Source of the DNA: Chryseosolibacter sp964563295
GTDB lineage: Bacteria; Bacteroidota; Bacteroidia; Cytophagales; Cyclobacteriaceae
Reading direction: 5' to 3'
DNA length: 64,000 nt
NCBI GenBank assembly: GCA_964563295.1
Contig: CAZLWX010000002.1
Location: forward strand, 30,920 to 94,919
The first letter of the stretch is position 1; each line of letters opens with the position of its first letter. The notes beneath the pieces are model-generated. The model had not been told where the DNA came from. It did not search any database and saw nothing but the letters and a program-made list of their open reading frames with translations. Positions 51,829 through 60,218 of the stretch are shown here, one piece after another. A program made the translations under genes and the position numbers.

Positions 51829-51867
51829 CCTCCAATCTCCCGGCAGACCTTCATTAGTTCATCGCTC

Positions 51868-51880
51868 GTGACAAGGTCAC
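51868..51880. promoter_or_regulatory. 13-bp palindrome before the P-type ATPase
   Basis: GTGACAAGGTCAC has perfect 5-bp arms around AAG. The TGA-N5-TCA core is one base shorter than in the other three boxes, so this may be a variant operator or an unrelated one. It lies about 50 bp before the ATPase start. Confidence 0.4.
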
Positions 51881-51922
51881 CCACGAAAATGGTTGGGTGA
51901 CTGAATCTGCTATATTTACGCC

Positions 51923-54439
51923 ATGCAATCTTTTAACTTTTCGGGGTTGAATGATGCCGAGGTATTGGCTTCGCGGGCAAAAAACGGCACGAACCAAATG
52001 AGTGAGCCGCCCGGCAATATCTGGCCGGTGTTGCGCGACATTGTCGCAGAGCCGATGTTTCTCCTGCTGGTTGCAACCTCATTGGTTTACTCCATCCTTG
52101 GCGAACTCCACGAAGCACTCTTTATGGCTGCGGCCATCGTGATGGTGTCAGCCATATCTTTCTTTCAGGATAGGCGCAGCCGCAAAGCGCTGGATACGCT
52201 CAAACTGTACTCGCGGGTAAAATCGCGTGTGATTCGCAATGGCCGTGTAGTTCATATTCAATCGGAAGATATCGTCGTCGGCGACTTTGTTGTGGTGGAA
52301 GAAGGCGCATTGATTCCAGCCGACGGCATCCTCCGTCAGGGCAATGATTTCACCGTGAACGAATCCATCCTGACGGGCGAGGCCTTTACCGTAGCCAAAG
52401 ATGTCAACGATCCGCAAAACAATCATGTCTACCAGGGCACGATTGTGTCTTCCGGACTTGCGGTATTTGAGACGACCGAAGTGGGAACCCACACCAAGCT
52501 CGGAAAAATTGGAAAGTCGCTGGGCGAAATTCGCGAAGAAAAAACACCACTCCAGCTCCAGATAGAAACATTCGTAAAGAGAATGGCGATCGCCGGTGTC
52601 GCTGTATTCCTGCTCATCTGGACGTTCAACTATGTTGAGTCGCGCGACCTGCTGGGGAGTCTTTTGAAAGGCCTGACCATTGTCATGTCAATCTTACCGG
52701 AAGAAATACCCGTTGCCTTCACCACATTCATGGCGCTCGGCGCATGGCGGCTAATGCAGCAAGGCGTCATCGTTAAACAGATCAAGACAGTCGAAACGCT
52801 TGGGTCGGCTACGGTCATTTGCATCGATAAAACGGGCACGATCACGGAAAACCGGATGGAGCTGCAAAAGATCTACTCCCACGCGCGAAGGGAGACGATC
52901 AGCGCCGGAGAGTGGAATCGCGAAGACACCCAAAAGATCATTGAAGTTGCGATGTGGGCCAGTGAGCCCATCCCCTTCGACCCTATGGAAAAGGCATTGC
53001 ATGATGCCTATGCGCGCTACACGGAGTCAGACCAACGGATCGGCGCAAAGATGATTTACGAGTATCCCCTTTCAGGTAAGCCTCCCATCATGACCCATGT
53101 CTTTAAGACCGCGAGCGGGAGAGTAGTTGTCGCCGCTAAAGGTGCTCCCGAAACCATCCTTCGACTGTCCCGGCTCAATAATGAAGAGAAGAGCATCGCC
53201 AGGAACCATTGGGCGTCGCTGGCGAGAGAAGGATACCGTGTGCTCGGGGTAGCCGAGGCCCCTGAACATCAGGGAGGTTTCCCGCCGAACCAGGAACAGT
53301 TCGGCTTTCAGTTTTTCGGGTTCGTCGCATTCTTCGACCCTCCCAAGGCAAATATTCCGTCCGTCGTACAGGATTTCTACAAAGCCGGGCTCGGCCTGAA
53401 AATTATCACTGGCGACAATGAAACCACGACGAGTGCAATTGCCCGCCAGATTCGGTTGAAAAGTCCGGACGTAGCCATCAATGGCGAAGACCTGGTCAAA
53501 ATGGACGATGCCTCGTTGCACCGGGCGGTGGCGACGTCCAATATCTTCACGCGCATGTTCCCGGAAGCAAAACTGCGGATAGTGAATGCGTTGAAAGACC
53601 AGGATCAAGTCGTCGCCATGACGGGTGATGGTGTAAACGATGGTCCGGCTCTAAAAGCAGCGCACATCGGCATCGCCATGGGCAAACGCGGAACGGAGAT
53701 CGCCAAACAAGCCTCCGCCCTGGTGCTGGTCGACGACGACCTGAGCAAGATGGTCGATGCGATTGCCATGGGGCGAAAGATCTATGGAAACCTGAAGAAA
53801 GCAATCCAGTACATTATCTCGATCCACATTCCGATCATTCTGACTGTTTCCGTACCGCTGTTTCTCGGTTGGATGTACCCGGATATTTTTACACCTGTCC
53901 ACGTCATCTTCCTTGAGCTTATCATGGGGCCCACGTGCTCGATCGTTTATGAAAACGAGCCCTTGGAGAAAAAAGCCATGGAGCAACCGCCCCGGGAGAT
54001 GGCATTCAGTTTTTTGTCGTGGCACGAGTTGCGCATGAGCATCCTCCAGGGACTGGCTATTACCGCGGGAACACTCTCCAGCTACCAATATGCCGTTGCG
54101 GATGGGATGTCGGAAGACATGACGCGTACGATGGTGTTTGTCACCCTCATCGTCGCGAACATCTTCCTGACTTTGGCTAACCGCTCGTTCTATTACTCGA
54201 TGCTCTCCGCTGCTTTCTATCACAACACGTTGATGCGGGCCATCATACTTTCAACTGTGGCGCTGGCCCTGATGATCGTGTACACGCCATTGCTCAACGA
54301 GTTTTTCCACCTGGAGCCGTTGGATTTCCATGAACTCATGTTGGCCAGTCTGATTGGATTCCTATCGGTGATATGGTTCGAGGGATACAAGTACTTCAAG
54401 CGTCTCCGATCTGGAGTTACGTCGGTCCAGCCTCGATAG
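51923..54439 (+). CDS. P-type cation ATPase, substrate unclear
   Basis: An 838-residue P-type ATPase. The phosphorylated Asp302 lies in CIDKTGTITEN; the actuator TGEAFTV is present (SILTGE), and MTGDGVNDGPALKAAHIGIAMG marks the hinge. Ten hydrophobic segments fit. The TM4 motif is ILPEEIPVA, as in P2-type calcium pumps and their bacterial relatives, whereas the TM6 segment LIMGPTCSIVYENEP differs from the usual NLVTDGLPA. It is thus a P2-like ATPase with altered ion site. TATATTTA at 51911-51918 is one mismatch from the -7 box and ends 5 bp before the ATG. It is convergent with the USP gene. Confidence 0.92.
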   Translation: MQSFNFSGLNDAEVLASRAKNGTNQMSEPPGNIWPVLRDIVAEPMFLLLVATSLVYSILGELHEALFMAAAIVMVSAISFFQDRRSRKALDTLKLYSRVKSRVIRNGRVVHIQSEDIVVGDFVVVEEGALIPADGILRQGNDFTVNESILTGEAFTVAKDVNDPQNNHVYQGTIVSSGLAVFETTEVGTHTKLGKIGKSLGEIREEKTPLQLQIETFVKRMAIAGVAVFLLIWTFNYVESRDLLGSLLKGLTIVMSILPEEIPVAFTTFMALGAWRLMQQGVIVKQIKTVETLGSATVICIDKTGTITENRMELQKIYSHARRETISAGEWNREDTQKIIEVAMWASEPIPFDPMEKALHDAYARYTESDQRIGAKMIYEYPLSGKPPIMTHVFKTASGRVVVAAKGAPETILRLSRLNNEEKSIARNHWASLAREGYRVLGVAEAPEHQGGFPPNQEQFGFQFFGFVAFFDPPKANIPSVVQDFYKAGLGLKIITGDNETTTSAIARQIRLKSPDVAINGEDLVKMDDASLHRAVATSNIFTRMFPEAKLRIVNALKDQDQVVAMTGDGVNDGPALKAAHIGIAMGKRGTEIAKQASALVLVDDDLSKMVDAIAMGRKIYGNLKKAIQYIISIHIPIILTVSVPLFLGWMYPDIFTPVHVIFLELIMGPTCSIVYENEPLEKKAMEQPPREMAFSFLSWHELRMSILQGLAITAGTLSSYQYAVADGMSEDMTRTMVFVTLIVANIFLTLANRSFYYSMLSAAFYHNTLMRAIILSTVALALMIVYTPLLNEFFHLEPLDFHELMLASLIGFLSVIWFEGYKYFKRLRSGVTSVQPR

Positions 54440-54457
54440 CTTTTACTGCCATGGTTC

Positions 54458-55297
54458 TCAGGGCTTCTTCCTGAAGATAATCAAAGGCACGGTTGTCGCC
54501 AACGAGAGCTCCGCCGACTGGCTCGAAAGAAAGATGCGCTCATACCACCCGCGGTTCTGTTTCGTAAACAAAGCGACCATCGAAGCTTTCGCGCGTCTGA
54601 CATCGTGTTGAATGTGAAAGGCCAGCGAATTCTCAATATTCTGTCGCTGAAAATGAAACGTTACGCCAGCAGTTTTATACGCGGACACAGTCTTCTTGAG
54701 TTTGTCGAGGTTCTCTTTTACGTGCAACAGGTAATCATAGTGATACACCATGACCGGTGCCCGCAGCGGTCGGGCAAAATCATTGACCTTTTTCAGCTCG
54801 TAACCGAGATTGTTGAAATCAGACGCATAGAGTAGCCGCCGGACAGGCGTCTTTCTCCATTTGCTCGGCACGATCAACACGGGAATTGGTGAACGGGTGA
54901 GCACCAGCGTTGCCACCGTGCCAAGAACCTTGCGCAGCAGTCCGGCGCCATGGGTACTCAGACAAACATAGCGGGCGCGAGTCTGTTGAGCATAATCAAT
55001 GATAGCCTGGTCAACAGAAGAGCCATTCTCCGCCACACATTCCAGTCGTGCCGGGTTGACTCCAGCCCGCCGGCCTTCGGCTGCCACAAATTCTTTCAGC
55101 CTTTTCAACGCCTCTTCGGCCTCCTGCGTGACAAAGGCGTTATAACGGCGTTCACTCCACCGCGTCGGCTTGAGCACTGTAAACATATGGTAGAAAACCA
55201 ATTTACTGCCGTTCTGCGATGCCAGCTGAAACGCAAAGCGAAGGGCCGCCCGGGAATTTGCGGACAAGTCAGTAGTGACGAGGATTGTATCAGCCAT
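54458..55297 (-). CDS. Tandem universal stress protein
   Basis: A 279-residue protein with two Usp domains. The first reads MADTILVTTDLSANSRAALRFAF and ends TLVLTRSPIPVLIVP; the ATP-type loop is degenerate. The second starts RLLYASDFNNLGYELKKV and lacks the glycine loop. It is preceded 41 bp upstream by the TerB-like gene and probably shares its operon. The ATG at 55297 is chosen over 55306. Confidence 0.9.
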   Translation of the reverse strand: MADTILVTTDLSANSRAALRFAFQLASQNGSKLVFYHMFTVLKPTRWSERRYNAFVTQEAEEALKRLKEFVAAEGRRAGVNPARLECVAENGSSVDQAIIDYAQQTRARYVCLSTHGAGLLRKVLGTVATLVLTRSPIPVLIVPSKWRKTPVRRLLYASDFNNLGYELKKVNDFARPLRAPVMVYHYDYLLHVKENLDKLKKTVSAYKTAGVTFHFQRQNIENSLAFHIQHDVRRAKASMVALFTKQNRGWYERIFLSSQSAELSLATTVPLIIFRKKP

Positions 55298-55337
55298 ACT
55301 CTTCAATTAATACTCTTGTTCAACTATCGTTAATTTG

Positions 55338-55763
55338 TTATGCCAGCTCGGTTTGCATCGGTGACGGTTTTAGGTTTAGAAGCCGCTCCAGCCGTCCCAA
55401 CACCCTGCGTTCCTGGGCGTTTTCACCGCGATACGCGTCGGCAATGGCGTGCGCCGTGGTGAGTATCTTGCGTCTCATGGTCTTGTCAAACGCGAGCGCG
55501 TGTTCGCGGTAATATGTCTCAAAGTCCGCATACGCGTCCTCAGCCATCACTCCTTCCGAAAAAAGGTAATCGAAAGAGAAGAGCATGTATTCAGCGTTGT
55601 CGGTGTGGAATTCGTCTGTGGATCCTTCGTAGTTTCTCCAGGTCGAATCGATGGCATTGCGCAGGGCCTGTATCTCTTCTTTCCTGACGTCCCGATCAGC
55701 CGCGGCTACCGCGTAGAAGAGGCAACCCAGTTTTTCGTAGATGATTCGGTAGTTGCGTACCAT
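55338..55763 (-). CDS. TerB-like protein
   Basis: A 141-residue all-helical protein with the TerB look: KLGCLFYAVAAADRDVRKEEIQALRNAI near the start, acidic pairs and an aromatic middle (FSFDYLFSEGVMAEDAYADFETYYREH). TerB-type domains bind metal and are found in stress or phage-resistance settings. The similarity is by eye. It begins the operon with the universal stress protein. Confidence 0.6.
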   Translation of the reverse strand: MVRNYRIIYEKLGCLFYAVAAADRDVRKEEIQALRNAIDSTWRNYEGSTDEFHTDNAEYMLFSFDYLFSEGVMAEDAYADFETYYREHALAFDKTMRRKILTTAHAIADAYRGENAQERRVLGRLERLLNLKPSPMQTELA

Positions 55764-55771
55764 GGCGATAT

Positions 55772-55838
55772 TCTGGTTGATGCGATGTCAAGTACCACAA
55801 TCACGGTGACGTATTGAATGATAATGGCATCAACCAGA
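55772..55838. repeat. Perfect 12-bp inverted repeat in front of the TerB-like gene
   Basis: TCTGGTTGATGC (55772-55783) and GCATCAACCAGA (55827-55838) are perfectly complementary, with a 43-bp centre. The left copy begins 9 bp before the start codon; the right copy is 1 bp from the 14-bp palindrome at 55840. It could be an RNA hairpin in the leader or paired operator half-sites. Confidence 0.75.
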
Positions 55839-55839
55839 G

Positions 55840-55853
55840 CTGATATTTGTCAG
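55840..55853. promoter_or_regulatory. 14-bp palindrome, operator candidate for the TerB-like/USP operon
   Basis: CTGATATTTGTCAG differs from the box at 49158 in one base and from that at 47379 in three. It is 77 bp before the TerB-like start codon, next to the 12-bp inverted repeat. Confidence 0.6.
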
Positions 55854-55865
55854 GCCAAAAAAAAA

Positions 55866-55891
55866 GAAAGCCCACCGGAAGGTGAGCTTTC
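55866..55891 (-). terminator. Intrinsic terminator of the Hsp20 gene
   Basis: GAAAGCCCACC, a GGAA loop and GGTGAGCTTTC form an 11-bp stem with one mismatch; on the minus strand it is followed by a run of about nine T with one interruption. It lies 20 bp after the Hsp20 stop codon. Confidence 0.88.
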
Positions 55892-55911
55892 GGACCAACG
55901 CCGGTAAACCC

Positions 55912-56349
55912 CTAACTCACCTGAATCGTCTTTTTTACCTCTGGTTTCGAGGTTGCCATTTTCATGACTGTGACCTTCAGGATACCGGACTCATAGCGGG
56001 CCTTTATGCCGTCTTCACTTGCATCCTCAGGAAGTGTGAAAGACCGGCTGAATGAACTGTAGTTGAATTCGCGACGAGTGTAGTCCCTTTCCTTTTCTTC
56101 ACGATCACTTTCGTGTTCTGACGAAATGATAAGAATTCCATCTTTTACCGTGACGTCGAAATCGTTCTTATTGTAACCGGGAACGGCTACTTCGAGCTCA
56201 TACGTCTTATCGGTTTCTTTCACGTTGACCGGAGGAAGGGGCACTTTTTTCAACCAGTCCGAATCAAAGAAAAAACGATCGCTGAAAAGGTCAGGGAACA
56301 ATGAACTTCCCGTCAGCGAAGGAAATGCTGATGTTCTAACGAGTGTCAT
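55912..56349 (-). CDS. Hsp20/alpha-crystallin small heat-shock protein
   Basis: A 145-residue small heat-shock protein. The alpha-crystallin domain covers about 40-140: VNVKETDKTYELEVAVPGYNK, VTVKDGILIISSEHE, FSRSFTLPEDASEDGIKARYESGILKVTV with the GIL motif. It acts as an ATP-independent holding chaperone in the cytoplasm. It is a single gene with its own terminator. Confidence 0.96.
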   Translation of the reverse strand: MTLVRTSAFPSLTGSSLFPDLFSDRFFFDSDWLKKVPLPPVNVKETDKTYELEVAVPGYNKNDFDVTVKDGILIISSEHESDREEKERDYTRREFNYSSFSRSFTLPEDASEDGIKARYESGILKVTVMKMATSKPEVKKTIQVS

Positions 56350-56466
56350 GGCACCTATGTTTATTGGTGAAACATTTAATCAATACTCAAAGATCGTCAG
56401 AAAGCTGAGATCAATCCATGATCGCGGTCACGCCGACGAAAGATTTGTATCATCAACTATCGGGTT

Positions 56467-56994
56467 TTATAGATTGAACGACCGGGGAAAATTTTCCAGC
56501 ATTTTCTCTACCGCAGACTCGATCATGGTTTCAGTCAAATCCGGCCGGTCCTGTTCCATAATACCGATAGCATATCCGCGCCAAATCAATTCCCGACTCA
56601 ATGCATCCACGACATCGATGATCAATGTCCCTTGGCGATACGGTATGGGTTGTTGATGTGATTCTACCCGCGATATCTCTCCAACGTGCAATGGCGTATA
56701 GGGGTACACCACTTCATCCCGCACGATGATGTGGTAATGAATGGTCAGCTCGGCGTTCGGGATGGCGACATACCCGGCATCTTGCAGGCGCCCGTCAACC
56801 GCAGCCTTGATCCGTTTGTCATTGAGCTCGTTGTAGTAGAGCGGGTCATTGCGCGATTCGATGTCATCTTCGACCTCCCACCGGTAGGTCGAATACAATC
56901 GCACATCATAGTCATTGTCAAAATCTGTAAACACGGTCAGCTTCTCCGAGCAGCCCGTTAACAGGAAGGCGACGAATAGCAAACTGAGTCTCAT
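56467..56994 (-). CDS. DUF4136 lipoprotein
   Basis: A 175-residue lipoprotein with signal and lipobox (RLSLLFVAFLLTGCSEK) and a DUF4136 domain: FTDFDNDYDVRLYSTYRW, AAVDGRLQDAGY, ELTIHYHI and GTLIIDVVDALSRELIWRGYA. DUF4136 is an envelope family of unknown function. The ATG at 56994 starts the signal peptide; the frame opens at 57042. It is divergent from the OsmC gene. Confidence 0.9.
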   Translation of the reverse strand: MRLSLLFVAFLLTGCSEKLTVFTDFDNDYDVRLYSTYRWEVEDDIESRNDPLYYNELNDKRIKAAVDGRLQDAGYVAIPNAELTIHYHIIVRDEVVYPYTPLHVGEISRVESHQQPIPYRQGTLIIDVVDALSRELIWRGYAIGIMEQDRPDLTETMIESAVEKMLENFPRSFNL

Positions 56995-57060
56995 GGTTTT
57001 TTTTGAAAAACTACGCGTATCATTCCCACCGCACAATGACAAAGATCACGACCTCAGATG

Positions 57061-57079
57061 ACAAACGTCCGACGTTTGT
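57061..57079. promoter_or_regulatory. Perfect 19-bp palindrome in a divergent promoter region
   Basis: ACAAACGTC, one central C, then GACGTTTGT: 9-bp perfect arms. It lies 26 bp before the OsmC start codon and 66 bp before the DUF4136 start codon, so a dimeric regulator bound here could affect both. It is different from the 14-bp boxes, though TGACAAACGTC resembles their half-site. Confidence 0.7.
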
Positions 57080-57105
57080 TCGGCGTATAGCGCGAGTTTT
57101 GAATC

Positions 57106-57597
57106 ATGGAATCAACTGAAAAACATTATTATCAGGTGGATGTTACCTGGACGTCAGGGCGAAGAGGCATCATGTGCTCGCCGGACTTGACGAACACGGC
57201 CGCAGAGGGTGGGTGCATCGAGATAGCAACTCCCCCGCAGTTTGCTATGGGTGTCGAGGGAATCTGGTCGCCCGAACACCTCTATACGGCATCCGTTAAC
57301 TCTTGTTTTCTGACAACTTTTTTGGCGATCGCCGAAAATTCCAGGCTCGCTTTCAATGCCTTCCGCTGTCGCGGGATTGGTGTCCTTGAAAAAATCGATG
57401 GTAAGTTCATGATGACTGAGATCAGACTTGCGCCTGTTCTAACTATCCCCAACGAAGCTGACCGGGAAAAAGCGATACGCGTGCTGGACAAAGCTGAGCG
57501 AGCCTGCCTGATCTCCAATTCGATAAAATCGAAGGTGACGCTCACGCCGGAAATCCACATGGGAGCAATGAGCCGCCAACTGGTCCAGCCGAACTGA
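57106..57597 (+). CDS. OsmC/Ohr family protein
   Basis: A 163-residue OsmC family protein: the first redox cysteine is in LYTASVNSCFLTTFLAIAEN and the second in RACLISNSI. Members reduce organic hydroperoxides using paired cysteines. WTSGRRGIMCSPDL and FAMGVEGIWSPEHL are typical N-terminal parts. It is divergent from DUF4136 and convergent with the barrel gene 23 bp downstream. Confidence 0.93.
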   Translation: MESTEKHYYQVDVTWTSGRRGIMCSPDLTNTAAEGGCIEIATPPQFAMGVEGIWSPEHLYTASVNSCFLTTFLAIAENSRLAFNAFRCRGIGVLEKIDGKFMMTEIRLAPVLTIPNEADREKAIRVLDKAERACLISNSIKSKVTLTPEIHMGAMSRQLVQPN

Positions 57598-57620
57598 AGG
57601 GGAAATCCCGCCATGGAGCC

Positions 57621-58976
57621 CTAAGGCATCGTCATCAAGGCGGGATAAATCCGAATGTAAATTTCAACTGAAAGTGGGCTTTTCCCGTAAATGTCATCGA
57701 GCGCTGCCCCGGCGTTAAAGATGGTTGCCTGGCAACCTGTAGCTAGATTCGTGTTAAGTCGCCTCAGGAACGTGTAGCTTGCGCCAATGGTAAGCGCACG
57801 GATGTTGAACAGTGAGTGAGCGTCAACGTTTTCGATCTGCAACTCCTCTGCCGATTTCTGGATAGCCTCGTATCTTCCATAGATAGCAGTTCGATCGAGC
57901 TGCAGGTTCGACTCCAGCATCACGGAATGCTCCCGGTGATCGCCGCCGCTGTCATTGTGGCCCCAAACCAGCGTCGACGTCAGAGATCGGTTCATGCCAA
58001 TGAGAGGGAGGGTATGAGTCGCTGAAGCCGTAGTTCGTCGAACATCTTCTTCGGGCCGCAATGTCTCCGGGCTGTTGATAAAGGCGCGCGAGACTTGCAA
58101 CGTGAGCTCAGACGTCGGATTTGCAGTCAGCCTAAACGAGTATGAATCGAATGTGGCCCTGTCCAGACCGTAGCGCGCCTCGCCAGGCTCGCGGCCCGTG
58201 AAGATAGATCCATCGAGCTTGAGGAATTTATAGCGAAGGCCCATGGTCGCAACACCGAACGTAATGTGCGTTGCATCTTGCCAATGGTGCCCGAGGGGAG
58301 AATCGGGATTGTTCATCGACGAAGGGCGGTGCATGAATGCTACCGGCCCCAGAGCAGGTTCACCAGGGTAGCCGAGGTAGACGAAGGCCTCAAGATCAGA
58401 AGTGAACTCACGGGTGTAGGCAACACATAATTCCGAGAACAGGTTGTGTGGATGCTGCCGATCAACCAATGGCTTGCCTTTAAAAGTCTCTCCTGTTTGA
58501 AACAATAATGGGTATCCTTCCCCGCCAAACAGCGGATCGAGTGATAGCATGACATTGAAATGCAAAAGCCCATGTTGGCCGATCTTTCTTTGAGCCATCC
58601 CCATAAACCAATTGGGCGCATCAACTTTTCTTCCGCCGCGGTCCCCCTCTCCGGTTACATCCTGGTGGTTATATCGGACAAAAACATTTCCGTGAATCAT
58701 ATACATCCACTTCCGTGAATGACGCATGTAGCCGTACATCGGCGCCAGGTCCGTAAGCCAACCAGTTCCCGAGCCGTTGCGATTCATCGGTAAGATCAAA
58801 GAATAGGAGTGAGTCATCGGAGCAGTCGAATGATCGATGATCATATTGACGGAGTCAACCAGCGCCGACCGAACACTGTCGGGTGGCTGGTGGTGATGTT
58901 CATGCTGACCGAGTAAGCGCGAGCTTAGCAACAACACCAGAACCAACGGCAAGGTCAGCCGCAGGCCATTCTTCAT
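57621..58976 (-). CDS. Predicted outer-membrane beta-barrel protein with a His-rich N-terminus
   Basis: A 451-residue exported protein. A signal peptide (GLRLTLPLVLVLLLSSRLLGQ) is followed by a histidine-rich start (HEHHHQPPD), then alternating aromatic and polar strands (WLTDLAPMYGYMRHSRKWMYMIHGNVFVRY, FGVATMGLRYKFLKLDGSIF, TIGASYTFLRR) that suggest a beta-barrel. Several His and Met residues hint at a link to metal. No family is recognised. The chosen ATG at 58976 starts the signal; the frame opens at 59018. It is divergent from the glycosyltransferase. Confidence 0.65.
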   Translation of the reverse strand: MKNGLRLTLPLVLVLLLSSRLLGQHEHHHQPPDSVRSALVDSVNMIIDHSTAPMTHSYSLILPMNRNGSGTGWLTDLAPMYGYMRHSRKWMYMIHGNVFVRYNHQDVTGEGDRGGRKVDAPNWFMGMAQRKIGQHGLLHFNVMLSLDPLFGGEGYPLLFQTGETFKGKPLVDRQHPHNLFSELCVAYTREFTSDLEAFVYLGYPGEPALGPVAFMHRPSSMNNPDSPLGHHWQDATHITFGVATMGLRYKFLKLDGSIFTGREPGEARYGLDRATFDSYSFRLTANPTSELTLQVSRAFINSPETLRPEEDVRRTTASATHTLPLIGMNRSLTSTLVWGHNDSGGDHREHSVMLESNLQLDRTAIYGRYEAIQKSAEELQIENVDAHSLFNIRALTIGASYTFLRRLNTNLATGCQATIFNAGAALDDIYGKSPLSVEIYIRIYPALMTMP

Positions 58977-59147
58977 TCCTGAAACGCTCATTCTCATTGT
59001 TGGAATTCGTTTTCTCATTCGAAGAACCGTTGGATCAGCTGGCCGATTGGCAACGCATTGCTGGAACGGGAATTTTAATTCTTTCTTAATAGATGCCTGT
59101 ACCTGCTCGCAACAGCTGACTGCTCAATATGAATTTAATGGAAAAAA

Positions 59148-60218
59148 ATGAGCCAACTTAGAATAGCCCAGGTTTCACCGTTATATGAGAGTGTTCCACC
59201 GAAGTTATATGGCGGTACCGAGCGGGTAGTATATTTCCTGACCGAGGAACTGATGGCCAACGGGCATCAGGTTACTTTGTTTGCCAGTGGAGATTCCAAA
59301 ACCTCGGCGCGATTGGTTGCACCTGTCAAGAAATCGCTGCGCCTGGATTCTACTTGCTTCGATTCACTCGCTCATCACATGGTGATGCTGCAACTCGTCC
59401 AGAATGAGTTGAAAAACTTCGACATCATTCACTACCACATTGACTTCATGCATTATCCGTTGTCGCGGATAAACGGTTCCAATCACGTCACCACGCTGCA
59501 CGGAAACCTCAATATCCCCGATCTTCAGAATGTATACGACGTCTACCATGATATTCCGGTTGTGTCGATTTCTCAAGAACAGCGAAGGCCTCTCTTTTGG
59601 CTTAACTGGGTCGGGAACGTATATCATGGCATCCCCGAACGCCTTTTCAAGCCAAACTACAATGAAGGAAAATACCTGGCGTTCCTGGGAAGGATTTCTC
59701 CCGAGAAACGCGTTGATCGCGCGATCGAAACAGCCGTGAAATGTGGTTTGCCTCTCAGGATCGCAGCGAAAGTCGACAAGAACGATGATGAATATTTTAC
59801 CGGCCAGATTAAGCCCTTGCTCGCGCATCCACTGATCGAATTTGTCGGCGAGATCAACGAACATGAAAAGCAACAATTCCTTGGCGAGGCCATGGCACTA
59901 CTTTTTCCGATCGACTGGCCAGAACCCTTTGGCCTCGTCATGCTTGAATCGCTCGCCTGCGCTACACCGGTGATCGCATACAAGAATGGGAGCGTGCCCG
60001 AAATACTTGAGCATGGCCGAAGTGGCTTCGTGGTCAACAGTCAGGCCGAAGCAGCACGCGCCGTGGAATCTATTCGTTCGATCAGCCGTCGCGAATGCAG
60101 AAAAGCTTTCGAAGAGCGATTCACATCGGCGGCCATGGCGAGGGGGTATACGCGGGTGTACCAACGATTATTGCAGATCAACAACAAAAAATATTCTCTT
60201 GATACGATGCGCATATGA
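59148..60218 (+). CDS. GT4 family glycosyltransferase
   Basis: A 356-residue GT-B glycosyltransferase of family 4. The N-terminal half reads QVSPLYESVPPKLYGGTERVVYFLTEELMANGHQVTLFASGDS; the C-terminal half has LGRISPEKRVDRAIE and the nucleotide-sugar motif EPFGLVMLESLACATPVIAY. It probably uses a UDP- or GDP-sugar. It overlaps the debranching-type glucosidase by 4 bp (ATGA), so the two likely act on the same glycan or glucose polymer. Confidence 0.93.
   Translation: MSQLRIAQVSPLYESVPPKLYGGTERVVYFLTEELMANGHQVTLFASGDSKTSARLVAPVKKSLRLDSTCFDSLAHHMVMLQLVQNELKNFDIIHYHIDFMHYPLSRINGSNHVTTLHGNLNIPDLQNVYDVYHDIPVVSISQEQRRPLFWLNWVGNVYHGIPERLFKPNYNEGKYLAFLGRISPEKRVDRAIETAVKCGLPLRIAAKVDKNDDEYFTGQIKPLLAHPLIEFVGEINEHEKQQFLGEAMALLFPIDWPEPFGLVMLESLACATPVIAYKNGSVPEILEHGRSGFVVNSQAEAARAVESIRSISRRECRKAFEERFTSAAMARGYTRVYQRLLQINNKKYSLDTMRI

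Noticed and set aside
57606..57650. ATCCCGCC / GGCGGGAT inverted repeat near the osmC 3' end
   Set aside because: The arms are 8 bp around a long loop and one arm lies in the coding region of the barrel gene; no T-tract.
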